From: Cellulomonas timonensis
Lineage (GTDB): Bacteria; Actinomycetota; Actinomycetes; Actinomycetales; Cellulomonadaceae
Assembly: GCF_900046455.1 (NCBI RefSeq)
Contig: NZ_FCOT01000008.1
Coordinates: 124,001 to 188,000 of the forward strand
DNA length: 64,000 nucleotides
Direction: 5' to 3'
Below are positions 19,537 through 29,191 of this stretch, piece after piece. The position numbers and the translations under genes are program-made. The first letter of the stretch is position 1. Each line of letters opens with the position of its first letter. Below the pieces are notes generated by a model. The model worked only from the letters and a program-made list of their open reading frames with translations. It ran no database searches and was not told the origin of the DNA.

Positions 19537-22500
19537 TCAGATCTGGGACCGTTGGCGCCGGGCCTCGAGGACGAGCGCGACGCCGACCACCATGATGACG
19601 AGCATCACGGCGAAGTAGGGCACGGGAGCGGATCCGGTCGTGGGCAGCAGCCGTCCGCCCCCGGCGCCGGGTTCGGGCGGTGTGGGCGTGCCAGGCGTCC
19701 GCACGACGCTCGTGCACGCGTCGTCGCACGGCCCGCCCGCCGACTGCTGCAAGACGTTGAGGATCTCGACGTTGGGCTGGGTGGTGGTCACGCGCACCGA
19801 GAACGTCATGGTTTGCGTCGCGTCCAGCGACGGGATGAGCCACTCGAGCCGGTCGCCGACTCGGGTGACCGCTCCCGCGGTCACGACCGGCTGCGTGACG
19901 ATCTCGGCGTGCGGGAGGACTGCGGAGAGGTCGTCGACCACGAGGGCGTCGGGAACGGGCCCACCGCCGGTGTGCACCGCCTGCACGGTGTAAGTGACGA
20001 GGTCGCCGACGCGCACCGTGGATCCGGTGACGGGGTCGCTCGACTTCGAGGTGCGCCACGTTCCCGGCACGTCGGTGTTGACGAAGGTGCACACCATGGT
20101 GGTGTCGGCCGGGATGTTGACGACGACCGACACCTCGTCGAAGGACACCAGGTTGGCAGGCTCGCCCGCCGCGTCGACGCAGGTCAGGCTCTCCAATCCG
20201 TAGGCGTCGGTGGCGGGGCTGGAGCCAGTCTCCGACACGCGGTAGTCGGTTCCGGGCCGCACCGCCACCTCCGTGCCCTCGGCAGACCCCGGCACCGCGA
20301 GGGGGTCGATCCCCGGGATCGGGCTGACGAGCTCCGCGCGCAGGGTCCAGTCGGCCGGGACCGCCTGGCCGCCTGAGTCGTTGACGACCTCCTTCACGAG
20401 GATCAGGCTCGAGATCTGGTTGAGCGCCGTGCAGCGCACGATGAGCCCGTACGGGACGGTGACGCCGCCGTTGAGCCCGTCCGCATAGCCTGGGACGACG
20501 CCCCCCGACTCGTCGAGTTGCACGCAATCCCAGCTCGCCGTGGTGCCAGCAGCCGCCTCCGGGTTGAGGTAGGGCACGTATCGCGGGTCCCCGCCGGACT
20601 CGGCCAGCTCGTACCGCACGGCCGGGCTCACCTCGGCGGTCGCCGAGGAGGATCCCGAGGCCCCCGAGGGCCCTGGGAGCGACCCGCTGGGGCCGGACGC
20701 CGCGAGGTCCCATGCGGTGACGTCGGCCGCCCCGCCGTTGGTGGCCTTCACCAGCGTCAGGCGGGACGCGCACTCGACGATGTTGCGCACGACGAAGTCG
20801 TTCTCGCCCGCGGCGAGCTCGACGCTCGCCGTGGGGTCGAGCGGGACCGAGCCGATGACTCCGGTGCCGGTCAGGGTGCTCGATGTGATCTCGCACAGGT
20901 CCAGGTCGACAGTGGTGCTCTCGCCGACCTCGAGAGTGGCGCCCTCGGTGTAGCCGGACACGGTCACCCCCCACGGCGTGGTGGTGGCGTCGAGCTCCAG
21001 GCTCGCTTGGAGCCCTTCGAGCTGGTTGCCCTCGGGGACGGGGTCGCCGCCGTTGATCACCCACTCCTTGTCGACGACGACAGTCGCCGCGGAGGCGGGG
21101 GAGCGGTTGTAGACCTGGCACGTGATCGCCGCATTAGGTGGGACAGGCAGCGAGAAGCCCTCGGTGACGTTGTCCACCGCCACCGAGGCCTGCGTGTTGA
21201 GGTCGGTGCAGACCGCGTTGGCGCCGTCGACCTGCTCAATGCTGAACCCCGGTTGGACCGTCTCCACGAGCTGGAGCCGTGTCGCGTCGGTGTTGTCGGT
21301 GAGAGCGAAGGAGAGCGCGCCGGTCACGTCTGCCGTCTGCCCTGACGCCGGGGCGACAGTCCCCGGTGGTGTGCTGACGGTGGCGTCGAACGTCCAGCCG
21401 CCCGCCGGGGTGGCGTTGCTGACGTCGCCCGCCGCGTTCGTCGAGGGGATGACGTTCTTGACCACCGTCACCGATCCGGCGCACCCGGCCAGCGCGAGCG
21501 CCCGGAACGCGGCAGCGGCCGCCGAGTAGTCCGTCTCCCGGAAGTAGTCGACTCCCTGCACGGGGCCGGAGATCGCCGCGAGGTTGTCGGGCGGTCCGGT
21601 GAGGCCGGCGCCGACGCCCAGCACGGTCACGTTCGTGCCCTGGGACTTCACGGTGTTGGACGAGAAGATGCCGTTCTCGACCTCGCGGAACCGGGTGAAG
21701 AAGCCGGGGCCCTCGCCGTTGCCGTAGAAGGTCGGGTTGCCGTCCGTCACCACGACTGCGGTGTCGAAGCCGGTGGTGCTCGCGGCCACCTGGTAGAGGC
21801 CGCGGTCCCAGTTGGTGCCGCCCACAGGTGTCGGGAGCGCGTCGATCGCGGCGTTGACGGTCGCGGCGCCGGCGGCGGTGGACACCGGGGTGACGGGCAG
21901 GTTGGCGCCAGGGGCTGCCGGGGCGGTGGTGGCGAACGTGAAGAGGGCGATCTGGGAGTTCGTGCCGGCGAGGGCGTCGACCATCTCCTGCGCAGCGGTC
22001 TTCAGCGCGTCGAAGCTGCCGGCGGTGGAGCCCGACAGGTCGAGGACGAGCGCGACGGTCAGCCCGCACTGGGCGGGGATGGCGGGGTTGTCCCGAGTCG
22101 TCGCCCAGATCCCGCCCGACGCGACGGAGTTGGTGTCGCCGGTGCCGATCATGAAGGAGCTGGTCGAGGAGTAGGTCTCCCCGCTGCGGAGCACCGTGCC
22201 AGTGCGGAACCGGTAGGGCGTCGAGACTTCCCCGTTGTCGCCGGTGCCGAGCGTGGTGGTGATCTCGTAGTCGGGCGCCGCACCGGTCTGGACGACCCAG
22301 AAGCGGCGGTCGCGGTTGGGGCCGGTGAGGTTCGTGCCGGGCACGACGAAGCTGCAGTCGCCGTCCGCGTCGGAGACGCAAGTGGCCCAGCTGTCGGCCA
22401 CTGGGGTCGTCGGGCCGGCGGCTCCGCCGTTGTAGAGCTGGAGCGTGACGCCGGCCAGCCCGGCCACTGATGTGGCCGTGTCCCGCACGCCCCCGGCGTT

Positions 22501-22674
22501 GACGGTGATGACTGATGACGTCGGCCCGGGTGTCGGCACCGCCGCTCGCACCTCCGCGAGGGGGATCCACAGTGTGGCCGCGACGATGGCCGCCGCCACC
22601 GTCGCCGCTGCGATCCCGCGCCCGAGCAGGCGCCTGCCCGCCGTCTCGTCTGCCTTGGTCCCCTGGTGTGCCAC
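19537..22674 (-). CDS. VWA-domain adhesin with LPTTG sorting signal
   Basis: An intact 1045-residue surface protein. A signal peptide (about 1-44, basic then hydrophobic, ending near EVRAA) is followed by a short beta domain and a von Willebrand factor A domain (about 175-390). The MIDAS motif DLSGS, VVVTDGNPTFYG and a long insertion are visible. Four or more beta repeats with paired cysteines follow (for example VVVDKEWVINGGDPVPEGNQ), then a DUF11-like repeat. The C-terminus is LLPTTG, a hydrophobic helix and EARRQRSQI. It is likely wall-anchored or a pilus tip-like protein binding a surface or host polymer; the ligand is unknown. The GTG start follows a gggggcgg site. The sortase is not in the window. 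Confidence 0.9.
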   Translation of the reverse strand: MAHQGTKADETAGRRLLGRGIAAATVAAAIVAATLWIPLAEVRAAVPTPGPTSSVITVNAGGVRDTATSVAGLAGVTLQLYNGGAAGPTTPVADSWATCVSDADGDCSFVVPGTNLTGPNRDRRFWVVQTGAAPDYEITTTLGTGDNGEVSTPYRFRTGTVLRSGETYSSTSSFMIGTGDTNSVASGGIWATTRDNPAIPAQCGLTVALVLDLSGSTAGSFDALKTAAQEMVDALAGTNSQIALFTFATTAPAAPGANLPVTPVSTAAGAATVNAAIDALPTPVGGTNWDRGLYQVAASTTGFDTAVVVTDGNPTFYGNGEGPGFFTRFREVENGIFSSNTVKSQGTNVTVLGVGAGLTGPPDNLAAISGPVQGVDYFRETDYSAAAAAFRALALAGCAGSVTVVKNVIPSTNAAGDVSNATPAGGWTFDATVSTPPGTVAPASGQTADVTGALSFALTDNTDATRLQLVETVQPGFSIEQVDGANAVCTDLNTQASVAVDNVTEGFSLPVPPNAAITCQVYNRSPASAATVVVDKEWVINGGDPVPEGNQLEGLQASLELDATTTPWGVTVSGYTEGATLEVGESTTVDLDLCEITSSTLTGTGVIGSVPLDPTASVELAAGENDFVVRNIVECASRLTLVKATNGGAADVTAWDLAASGPSGSLPGPSGASGSSSATAEVSPAVRYELAESGGDPRYVPYLNPEAAAGTTASWDCVQLDESGGVVPGYADGLNGGVTVPYGLIVRCTALNQISSLILVKEVVNDSGGQAVPADWTLRAELVSPIPGIDPLAVPGSAEGTEVAVRPGTDYRVSETGSSPATDAYGLESLTCVDAAGEPANLVSFDEVSVVVNIPADTTMVCTFVNTDVPGTWRTSKSSDPVTGSTVRVGDLVTYTVQAVHTGGGPVPDALVVDDLSAVLPHAEIVTQPVVTAGAVTRVGDRLEWLIPSLDATQTMTFSVRVTTTQPNVEILNVLQQSAGGPCDDACTSVVRTPGTPTPPEPGAGGGRLLPTTGSAPVPYFAVMLVIMVVGVALVLEARRQRSQI

Positions 22675-23038
22675 GATCCGCCCCCGTCCCGTTTGGTACC
22701 TTTTGGGAGGTTAGCGGTGTTAGTGCGACGTCGCGCGCCGGGTCGTCCGGGCGTGACGCCGCATCGGGCGCGTGGACGGGGTTGCGCTTTCCCTGGGGGC
22801 AGTCATGGTCGCCGGGCGGGTGAGTCACGAACGTGTGTGGCCCGGAGCCTTGTGGTAGCGCGACCTGCTGAGACGCCGTTGCCTGTGAGCGTCGTCACTT
22901 CGCGACATCACAATTCGGTTTCGACCGGGCCGAGGAGAAGCGGCGTTTAGGACATCCGGCGAGGTATCGCCGGGGCAGCGGGTGAACTGTGACCAACGGC
23001 GCTTGTGGGCCGACTGTGTGACAGGCCACGGTAGGGGC
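22675..23038. other. Divergent intergenic region, adhesin 2 and xerC
   Basis: This 364-base stretch has no supported gene; short open frames lack ribosome sites and codon bias. It must hold the promoter of the minus-strand adhesin and that of xerC. On the minus strand the string aaacgggac (22686-22694) lies 16 bases before... the adhesin region and is shared with the other adhesin locus (16112-16120). No clear primary-sigma hexamers are visible before xerC. Confidence 0.5.
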
Positions 23039-23971
23039 ATGACAGCAGTCAGCGAGGTCAGGGCGACGGCGGACCAGGTCCGCGCACTCGCCGACTTCGC
23101 CACGCACCTGCGCATGCAGCGCGGGCTGTCAGACCACACCGTGCGGGCCTACCTCAGCGACCTCGAGCACCTGCTCGCGTACGCCGGGCGGCACGGGCGC
23201 GACGAGCTGTGCGACATCGACCTCGGCGTCCTGCGCGGCTGGCTCGCCAGCATGGCCGCCGCCCAGCGCAGCCGTTCGACCCTCGCGCGCCGCGGCGCCG
23301 CGGCGCGCACCTTCTTCGAGTGGGCCAGCCGCACGGGCCGGGTGCCCGCGGACCCCGCGCTCCGGCTCGCCAGCGCGCGGGCGGCCAGCCGCCTGCCAAC
23401 GGTGTTGGCGGTGGACTCGGCCGCGCAACTGTTGGACGTCGCCCGGACCCGTGCGGACGACGCGGACCCGGTCCACCTGCGTGACTGGGCGGCTCTCGAG
23501 CTGCTGTACGCCACGGGCGCCCGCGTGGGCGAGATCTGCGGCCTCGACATCGACGACGTCGACCTCGACGAGCGGACCGTCAGGGTCGTGGGCAAGGGCG
23601 ACAAGGAGCGCGTGGTGCCGTTCGGCATCCCCGCCGCCGACTCGCTCGGCCACTGGATCTCCCGCGGCCGGCCGGCGCTCGCGACATCGACGTCCGGGTC
23701 TGCGCTGTTCCTGGGCCGCCGCGGGGGCCGGGTGGACCAGCGCCAGCTGCGCGCGGTCTCGCATGAGGTCGCCGGGCTCGCCGGCGTCGACGACATCGCG
23801 CCGCACGCCCTCCGCCACAGCGCCGCCACCCACCTGCTCCAGGGCGGCTCGGACCTCCGCAGCGTGCAGGAGGTGCTGGGCCACGCGAGCCTGGCGACGA
23901 CCCAGAGGTACACGCACGTGACCGCGGAGCGGCTACGAGCGTCGTTCGAACAGGCGCACCCGCGGGCATGA
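23039..23971 (+). CDS. xerC: Tyrosine recombinase XerC/XerD family
   Basis: A 310-residue site-specific recombinase of the type that resolves chromosome dimers at dif. The N-terminal SAM-like core-binding domain (about 10-100, [20 protein letters not shown]) precedes the catalytic domain: first Arg in [13 protein letters not shown], the beta-hairpin Lys in [26 protein letters not shown] and [15 protein letters not shown] with the nucleophilic Tyr. All five catalytic positions are present. The ATG at 23039 with gtaggggc upstream is preferred over a GTG at 22982. It sits between dprA and whiG, a fixed actinobacterial location, which argues against a mobile-element integrase. Confidence 0.93.
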   Translation: MTAVSEVRATADQVRALADFATHLRMQRGLSDHTVRAYLSDLEHLLAYAGRHGRDELCDIDLGVLRGWLASMAAAQRSRSTLARRGAAARTFFEWASRTGRVPADPALRLASARAASRLPTVLAVDSAAQLLDVARTRADDADPVHLRDWAALELLYATGARVGEICGLDIDDVDLDERTVRVVGKGDKERVVPFGIPAADSLGHWISRGRPALATSTSGSALFLGRRGGRVDQRQLRAVSHEVAGLAGVDDIAPHALRHSAATHLLQGGSDLRSVQEVLGHASLATTQRYTHVTAERLRASFEQAHPRA

Positions 23972-23994
23972 CCCCAGACGAGAGGAGGAGCGAG

Positions 23995-24930
23995 ATGACT
24001 GCACAGGCCGAGTCTGTCGTGCTGCTCGCATCCCGGACGCACTCCACGGTGACGGCGCCGGAGGGGGTCATCCCCCAGCCGCACACCGCGGAGGCCATCG
24101 GCACGCTTCCGCAGCAGCGCCGCCTCAACCTCGTCCGGCCCGCCGACGACACGGACGCGCCCGCCGCGGACGACATCGAGCTGGCCTGGGTCGAGTTCAA
24201 GGCGCACGGCGACCGGCGGGTGCGCGAGCGGCTGATCCTGCACTACGGCGCCTTGGTCACAGCTGTCGCGTCCCGCGTGGGCATGCGCCTGCCCAGCACC
24301 GTGGAGCAGGCCGACTTGGTCTCCTACGGGATGTTCGGCCTGATCGACGCGATCGAGAAGTACGAGCTGGACCGGGCCGTGAAGTTCGAGACGTATGCGA
24401 GCGCGCGCATCCGGGGCGCGATCCTCGACGAGCTGCGGGCGATGGACTGGATTCCGCGCTCGGTCCGCACCAAGGCGCGCGCCGTCGACCGCGCGTACGC
24501 GGAGCTGGAGAGCGAGCTGCACCGCACGCCGAGCGAGGCCGAGGTCGCCCAGCGCCTCGACGTGGGCGTCAGCGAGCTCCGCTCCGTCTTCACGCAGCTC
24601 TCCACCGTGAACGTCGCCGCGCTCGACGAGCTGATGGGGGCGGGGTCTGAGCGCTCCGACAAGCTGAGCCTCATCGACACGCTCGGCGACGACCGCGCCC
24701 GCGACCCCGCCGGGAGCTTCGAGGCCCAGGAGACGAAGTTCCTGCTGGCCAGGGCGATCGAGCAGCTGGGCGAGCGCGAGAAGATCGTGCTGATCCTCTA
24801 CTACTACGAGGGCATGACGCTGGCGGAGATCGGCCGGGTGCTGGGGGTCACGGAGTCGCGCATCTCCCAGATGCACACCGCGGCGATGCTGCGCCTGCGC
24901 GCCAAGCTCACGGAGTCGGAGCGCTCCTGA
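23995..24930 (+). CDS. whiG: RNA polymerase sigma factor, FliA/WhiG family
   Basis: A 311-residue sigma-28-type factor. After about 60 poorly conserved residues come region 2 ([28 protein letters not shown] and [17 protein letters not shown]), region 3 ([20 protein letters not shown]) and region 4 ([37 protein letters not shown]), in the order of FliA/WhiG proteins. In Streptomyces the syntenic gene is whiG; in motile relatives the same family drives flagellar genes. The ATG at 23995 is preceded by a strong gaggaggagcg site, so the ATG at 23968 is not preferred. It overlaps neither neighbour and converges on the M23 gene. Confidence 0.93.
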   Translation: MTAQAESVVLLASRTHSTVTAPEGVIPQPHTAEAIGTLPQQRRLNLVRPADDTDAPAADDIELAWVEFKAHGDRRVRERLILHYGALVTAVASRVGMRLPSTVEQADLVSYGMFGLIDAIEKYELDRAVKFETYASARIRGAILDELRAMDWIPRSVRTKARAVDRAYAELESELHRTPSEAEVAQRLDVGVSELRSVFTQLSTVNVAALDELMGAGSERSDKLSLIDTLGDDRARDPAGSFEAQETKFLLARAIEQLGEREKIVLILYYYEGMTLAEIGRVLGVTESRISQMHTAAMLRLRAKLTESERS

Positions 24931-24940
24931 CGCCGCCTCG

Positions 24941-25537
24941 TCAGGGAAGCAGCACCACGGGCCCCCCACCCTCGATCAGTGTGAGCGGGTCGAGGTAGGC
25001 CTCGCCCTCCCGCACGCCCCAGTGCACGCAGGACAGCGGCGCGCAGTGCCCCGCGCCCGGCTCCACGTGGCCGACGGCGTCGCCCTGCCGCACGACGGCT
25101 CCGGGGGAGAGGTCGCTGGCGACGGGCTCGAGGGTGGACCGCCTACCGTCGGGGTGGGCGATGGCGAGCACGCGTCGGTCGACGACCAGGCCGACGAAGG
25201 CCACGGTCCCGTCGGCCGGCGCGCGCACCTGCTCGCCGGTCGAGGCGGCGAGGTCCACGCCCCGGTGGCCCGCAGCCCAGGCTGCCGGGGGCCGCTCGAA
25301 CGCGCGCAGCACGGTGAGCGTGGCTGTCGGCACGAGGTAGTCGCCGCGCGGCGTCGGGGCGGTCGCGCCACCGCCGGGCCGCCCTCTGGCGTCGTCGCCC
25401 TCGCCATGCCCGGCTGCGGGCCCGCTGTCGGCCGCATCCGTGGCTGACGGCCCGACGACGACGGCCCCATAGGCGAGGGCGCCCGCGAGGGCGACGACGG
25501 CGAGCGTCGAGGTGATTCCGCTGGTGAGGGCTGCCAT
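24941..25537 (-). CDS. M23-like peptidase with atypical active site
   Basis: A 198-residue protein with an N-terminal signal anchor (about 6-32) and a C-terminal M23/LysM-associated peptidase domain. Zinc ligands His and Asp are seen in GHRGVDLAAS, and the last ligand His in CVHWGVREG. In M23 enzymes the motif is HxH; here the first His is replaced by Cys, and a second Cys lies five residues before it (HCAPLSCVH). This may mean an inactive, regulatory domain such as those that activate peptidoglycan hydrolases. The ATG complementary to 25535-25537, preceded by gaggatcc, is chosen over a longer basic extension. Its position beside rpsB is conserved in actinobacteria. Confidence 0.85.
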   Translation of the reverse strand: MAALTSGITSTLAVVALAGALAYGAVVVGPSATDAADSGPAAGHGEGDDARGRPGGGATAPTPRGDYLVPTATLTVLRAFERPPAAWAAGHRGVDLAASTGEQVRAPADGTVAFVGLVVDRRVLAIAHPDGRRSTLEPVASDLSPGAVVRQGDAVGHVEPGAGHCAPLSCVHWGVREGEAYLDPLTLIEGGGPVVLLP

Positions 25538-25640
25538 GCGGTGGATCCTCGCGCGTCGCGACCCCGCGGGTCCGGCGTCGCGTCGCGCCTGTGGGCGCGC
25601 GCGCCCCGGCCGGTGCTGTGGGAGGCGTCGGGCCGTCGGG

Positions 25641-25891
25641 TACGATGACACACGCGACCGGTCCGCACCGGTCGACATCGCGCGTCACCTTCTCCTCCGA
25701 GCGCCCTCTCAGGGCGGTCCAGGTCGAGGGTCGGCGCTGGCATCGGTCCGGGCTCGTTCAGCCCGGCGCCAGCGACGACGTGGCGCCAGGGGCGCCGGTC
25801 ACAAGGCCGGAGCCGACAACCGAGATGCGGGTCCCGCACAGGGGCCCGCCCAGACGTGCGCACCGGCAGGTGCGCACCGAAAGGACGTGCC
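25641..25891 (+). promoter_or_regulatory. Promoter and structured leader of rpsB
   Basis: TACGAT at 25641-25646 is a good -10; the -35 is weak (GTGGGA at 25618-25623). The leader of about 240 bases holds several stem-loops: gccct/agggc (25703-25715), a nested hairpin with arms ccgggct/agcccgg (25748-25766) inside gctggc/gccagc (25736-25773), and gtgcgcac/gtgcgcac (25856-25877) just before the ribosome site. No gene is seen in 25538-25891. Such a leader would suit autoregulation by S2. Confidence 0.5.
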
Positions 25892-26836
25892 ATGGCCGTC
25901 GTGACCATGCGCCAGCTGCTCGAGAGCGGTGTCCACTTCGGACACCAGACCCGCCGCTGGAACCCGAAGATGAAGCGCTTCATCTTCACCGAGCGCAATG
26001 GCATCTACATCGTCGACCTGCAGCAGTCGCTGACCTACATCGACGCCGCGTACGACTTCGTCAAGGAGACGGTCGCCCACGGCGGCACCATCCTCTTCGT
26101 CGGCACCAAGAAGCAGGCGCAGGAGCCCGTGGCCGAGCAGGCCGCACGCGTGGGCATGCCCTACGTCAACCAGCGCTGGCTCGGTGGCATGCTCACCAAC
26201 TTCCAGACGGTGAACAAGCGCCTGCAGCGCCTCAAGGAGCTCGAGCTCGTCGACTTCGACGACGTCGCGGGCAGCGTCTTCACGAAGAAGGAGCTCCTCA
26301 TCATGCGTCGCGAGCGGGACAAGCTCGCCAAGACGCTCGGTGGCATCCGTGACATGGCCAAGGTGCCCTCCGCGGTGTGGATCGTCGACACCAACAAGGA
26401 GCACCTTGCTGTCGACGAGGCGCGCAAGCTCGGCATCCCGATCGTCGCGATCCTCGACACCAACTGCGACCCCGACGTCGTGGACTACCCGATCCCGGGC
26501 AACGACGACGCGATCCGCGCCGTTGCGCTGCTCACGCGGGTGATCGCCGACGCCGCCGCCGAGGGCCTGACGCAGCGCCACTCCGGCCGCGCAGGCGCCG
26601 AGGGCGCTCCTGCGGCCGCGGCCGAGCCGCTCGCCGAGTGGGAGCGCGAGCTCCTCGCCGGCGCCGAGGCCGCTGCCGTGGCCGACGAGGTCGCCACGGC
26701 AGAGGTCGTCGCCGAGACGGCCGTCGAGGCCGCTGAGGTCGTCGAGGCAGTCGAGGCCGCTGAGGTCGCCGAGGCCGTTGTCGAGGCCGTCGAGGACGAG
26801 GCCGCCAAGTCCGAGGGTGACGCCGCGTCCGAGTGA
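25892..26836 (+). CDS. rpsB: 30S ribosomal protein S2
   Basis: S2 binds late to the 30S subunit and is needed for S1 binding and initiation. The 314-residue protein shows [72 protein letters not shown] and the C-terminal core ending near [15 protein letters not shown]. After about 235 an Ala/Val/Glu-rich acidic tail of some 75 residues follows, longer than E. coli but frequent in actinobacteria. The ATG at 25892 follows gaaaggacgtgcc. An upstream in-frame ATG is unlikely. Its leader is structured. Confidence 0.97.
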   Translation: MAVVTMRQLLESGVHFGHQTRRWNPKMKRFIFTERNGIYIVDLQQSLTYIDAAYDFVKETVAHGGTILFVGTKKQAQEPVAEQAARVGMPYVNQRWLGGMLTNFQTVNKRLQRLKELELVDFDDVAGSVFTKKELLIMRRERDKLAKTLGGIRDMAKVPSAVWIVDTNKEHLAVDEARKLGIPIVAILDTNCDPDVVDYPIPGNDDAIRAVALLTRVIADAAAEGLTQRHSGRAGAEGAPAAAAEPLAEWERELLAGAEAAAVADEVATAEVVAETAVEAAEVVEAVEAAEVAEAVVEAVEDEAAKSEGDAASE

Positions 26837-26882
26837 CGCCGGCACCCACCGCTCCCACTGACGAGAAGAACGGACACATCTG

Positions 26883-27728
26883 ATGGCGAACTACAGCCTC
26901 GCGGACATCAAGGCGCTCCGGGAGAAGACCGGCGCGGGCATGATGGACGTCAAGAAGGCGCTCGAGGAAGCCGCGGGCGACCCCGACAAGGCGCTCGAGA
27001 TCATCCGCGTCAAGGGCCTCAAGGGCGTCGGCAAGCGTGAGGGCCGCTCGGCCTCCGACGGCCTGGTCACCGCGCACGTCGGCCCCACGCCGGATGGCGA
27101 GGGCGCCGCGGGCGTCATGGTCGAGATCAACTCGGAGACGGACTTCGTCGCGAAGAACGTCACCTTCATCACGCTGGCCGCCAAGGTCATCGACGTCGCT
27201 GTGTCCTCCGGGGCCCGCGACGCCGACGCCCTGCTCGCGGTCGACGTGGACGGCACGCCGCTGCAGAGCGTGGTCGACGAGACCGCAGCGACGCTCGGCG
27301 AGAAGATCGTCGTGCGCCGTCTCGCCCGGGTCGCGGGGGAGCACGTCGAGGTCTACCTGCACAAGGTGAACAAGGACCTCCCCCCGCAGGTCGGCGTGCT
27401 CGTCGCCACCGATGCCGCAGGCGCCTCGGTGGCCCGCGACATCGCGACGCACATCGCGGCGTACTCGCCCACGTTCCTCACCCGTGAGGACGTCCCGGCC
27501 GAGACGGTCGCCTCGGAGCGCCACATCGCCGAGGAGACCGCGCGCAACGAGGGCAAGCCCGAGGCTGCGCTGCCGAAGATCATCGAGGGCCGTGTCAACG
27601 GGTACTTCAAGGAGAACGTCCTGCTCGAGCAGGCATTCGCCAAGGACCCGAAGAAGACCGTCGGCCAGGTGCTGGCCGAGGTTGGCGGCTCGGTGACGGA
27701 GTTCGTGCGCTTCCGCGTGGGCGCCTGA
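26883..27728 (+). CDS. tsf: Elongation factor Ts
   Basis: The guanine-nucleotide exchange factor for EF-Tu. The 281-residue protein begins with the UBA-like domain ([24 protein letters not shown]), continues with [20 protein letters not shown], then the core with [11 protein letters not shown], and ends with [20 protein letters not shown] and a short tail. The ATG at 26883 follows gagaagaacggacac. It forms the conserved pair with rpsB, 46 bases apart. A stem-loop follows the stop. Confidence 0.97.
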   Translation: MANYSLADIKALREKTGAGMMDVKKALEEAAGDPDKALEIIRVKGLKGVGKREGRSASDGLVTAHVGPTPDGEGAAGVMVEINSETDFVAKNVTFITLAAKVIDVAVSSGARDADALLAVDVDGTPLQSVVDETAATLGEKIVVRRLARVAGEHVEVYLHKVNKDLPPQVGVLVATDAAGASVARDIATHIAAYSPTFLTREDVPAETVASERHIAEETARNEGKPEAALPKIIEGRVNGYFKENVLLEQAFAKDPKKTVGQVLAEVGGSVTEFVRFRVGA

Positions 27729-27744
27729 CCCACGCACGTGTGAG

Positions 27745-27782
27745 GCAGGTGGCCCCGGCCCGCTGGGGTCGGGGCCACCTGC
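27745..27782 (+). terminator. Stem-loop after tsf
   Basis: A 13-bp inverted repeat (27745-27757 with 27770-27782) lies 17 bases after the tsf stop; the loop can pair further. There is no T-run. It likely separates rpsB-tsf from pyrH. Confidence 0.6.
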
Positions 27783-27790
27783 GCATCTGG

Positions 27791-27826
27791 ACCATCACCA
27801 CCGGCAAGACCATCACCACCGGCAAG
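27791..27826 (+). repeat. Perfect tandem 18-bp repeat upstream of pyrH
   Basis: Two identical 18-base units (27791-27808 and 27809-27826) begin accatcaccacc and end ggcaag. They stand between the tsf stem-loop and the pyrH ribosome site (ttggagg). They may be a recent duplication or a protein-binding site. Confidence 0.9.
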
Positions 27827-27837
27827 TTGGAGGAACC

Positions 27838-28587
27838 GTGGCGCAGGACGCGACCGCAGGAGACGACGGGGCGGCCCAGCCTGCCCGTCGCGTGCTGCTC
27901 AAGCTCTCGGGGGAGACCTTCGGGGGCGGCGGCATCGGCTTGGCTCCGGATGTCGTGCAGCGCGTCGCCGCGGAGATCGCCGTGGCCGTGCGCGGCGGCG
28001 TGCAGGTCGCGATCGTGGTGGGCGGCGGGAACTTCTTCCGTGGCGCCGAGCTGTCGCAGCGCGGCATCGACCGGGCGCGCGCCGACTACATGGGCATGCT
28101 CGGCACCGTGATGAACTGCCTGGCACTGCAGGACTTCCTCGAGCAGGCGGGCGTCAGCACCCGCGTGCAGACCGCGATCACCATGGGCCAGGTCGCCGAG
28201 CCCTATATCCCGCTCCGTGCGATCCGGCACATGGAGAAGGGCCGCGTCGTGATCTTCGGCGCCGGCGCCGGCATGCCGTACTTCTCCACGGACACCGTCT
28301 CCGTGCAGCGCGCCCTCGAGACGCACTGCCAGGAGGTGCTGATGGGCAAGAACGGGGTCGACGGGGTGTACTCCGCGGACCCCCGCACGGACCCGACGGC
28401 CGTCAAGCTCGACCACCTGACCTACACCGACGCGCTCGTCAACGACCTCGCGGTGATGGACGCGACTGCGATCAGCCTGTGCCGGGACAACGACGTGAAG
28501 ATGCGCGTCTTCGGCATGAGCGAGAGCGGCAACGTCACCCGCGCACTCCAGGGTGAGAAGATCGGCACGCTGGTCACCGCGAGCTGA
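27838..28587 (+). CDS. pyrH: UMP kinase
   Basis: Phosphorylates UMP to UDP in pyrimidine nucleotide synthesis; bacterial PyrH is a hexamer of the amino-acid-kinase fold. The 249-residue product has [13 protein letters not shown] near 18-30, [57 protein letters not shown], and [14 protein letters not shown]. The first 16 residues are non-conserved. The GTG at 27838 follows a strong ttggagg. It precedes frr and cdsA in the standard order. Confidence 0.96.
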   Translation: MAQDATAGDDGAAQPARRVLLKLSGETFGGGGIGLAPDVVQRVAAEIAVAVRGGVQVAIVVGGGNFFRGAELSQRGIDRARADYMGMLGTVMNCLALQDFLEQAGVSTRVQTAITMGQVAEPYIPLRAIRHMEKGRVVIFGAGAGMPYFSTDTVSVQRALETHCQEVLMGKNGVDGVYSADPRTDPTAVKLDHLTYTDALVNDLAVMDATAISLCRDNDVKMRVFGMSESGNVTRALQGEKIGTLVTAS

Positions 28588-28633
28588 CCGCAGCCCGCCC
28601 CGCACAGCCCACGACGTAGACGAAGGAGCACCG

Positions 28634-29191
28634 GTGATCGACGAGACCCTCCTCGAGGCCGAAGAGAAGATGGACAAGGCGATCGAGGTCGCCAAGGAGG
28701 ACTTCGCGACGATCCGCACGGGACGTGCCAACGCGGCGATGTTCTCGAAGATCTTCGTGGACTACTACGGCACGCCGACGCCGCTCCAGCAGCTCGCGTC
28801 GTTCAACGTGACCGAGGCCCGCACGATCCTCATCGCGCCGTTCGACAAGTCGTCCACGGTCGCCGTCGAGAAGGCGCTGCGCGACTCGGACCTGGGCGTC
28901 AACCCCTCGAACGACGGCAACGTCATCCGCGTCGTGCTGCCCGCGCTCACTGAGGAGCGCCGCAAGGACTTCGTGAAGCTCGCCAAGACCAAGGCCGAGG
29001 AGGCCCGGGTCTCGGTGCGCAACATCCGCCGGCGCGCCAAGGAGGAGCTGGACCGCATCGTCAAGGATGGCGAGGCCGGCGAGGACGAGGTCGCCCGCGC
29101 GGAGAAGGAGCTGGAGTCGCTGACGAAGCGGCACGTCGAGGTCATCGACACCGTGCTCGCCGCCAAGGAGTCCGAGCTGCTCGAGGTCTGA
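28634..29191 (+). CDS. frr: Ribosome recycling factor
   Basis: Together with EF-G, splits the ribosome after termination. The 185 residues are the exact family length. Visible blocks are [23 protein letters not shown] (in parts), [49 protein letters not shown] and [10 protein letters not shown]. The GTG at 28634 is preceded by cgaaggagcacc. The stop overlaps the cdsA ATG by one base. Confidence 0.97.
   Translation: MIDETLLEAEEKMDKAIEVAKEDFATIRTGRANAAMFSKIFVDYYGTPTPLQQLASFNVTEARTILIAPFDKSSTVAVEKALRDSDLGVNPSNDGNVIRVVLPALTEERRKDFVKLAKTKAEEARVSVRNIRRRAKEELDRIVKDGEAGEDEVARAEKELESLTKRHVEVIDTVLAAKESELLEV

Noticed and set aside
23039-23971. Integrase of a mobile element
   Set aside because: The recombinase sits in the conserved dprA-xerC-whiG order, and no attachment sites or phage genes are nearby.
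24927-24944. 6-bp hairpin over the whiG and M23 stop codons
   Set aside because: The stem is short and overlaps both stops; it is too weak to call a terminator.
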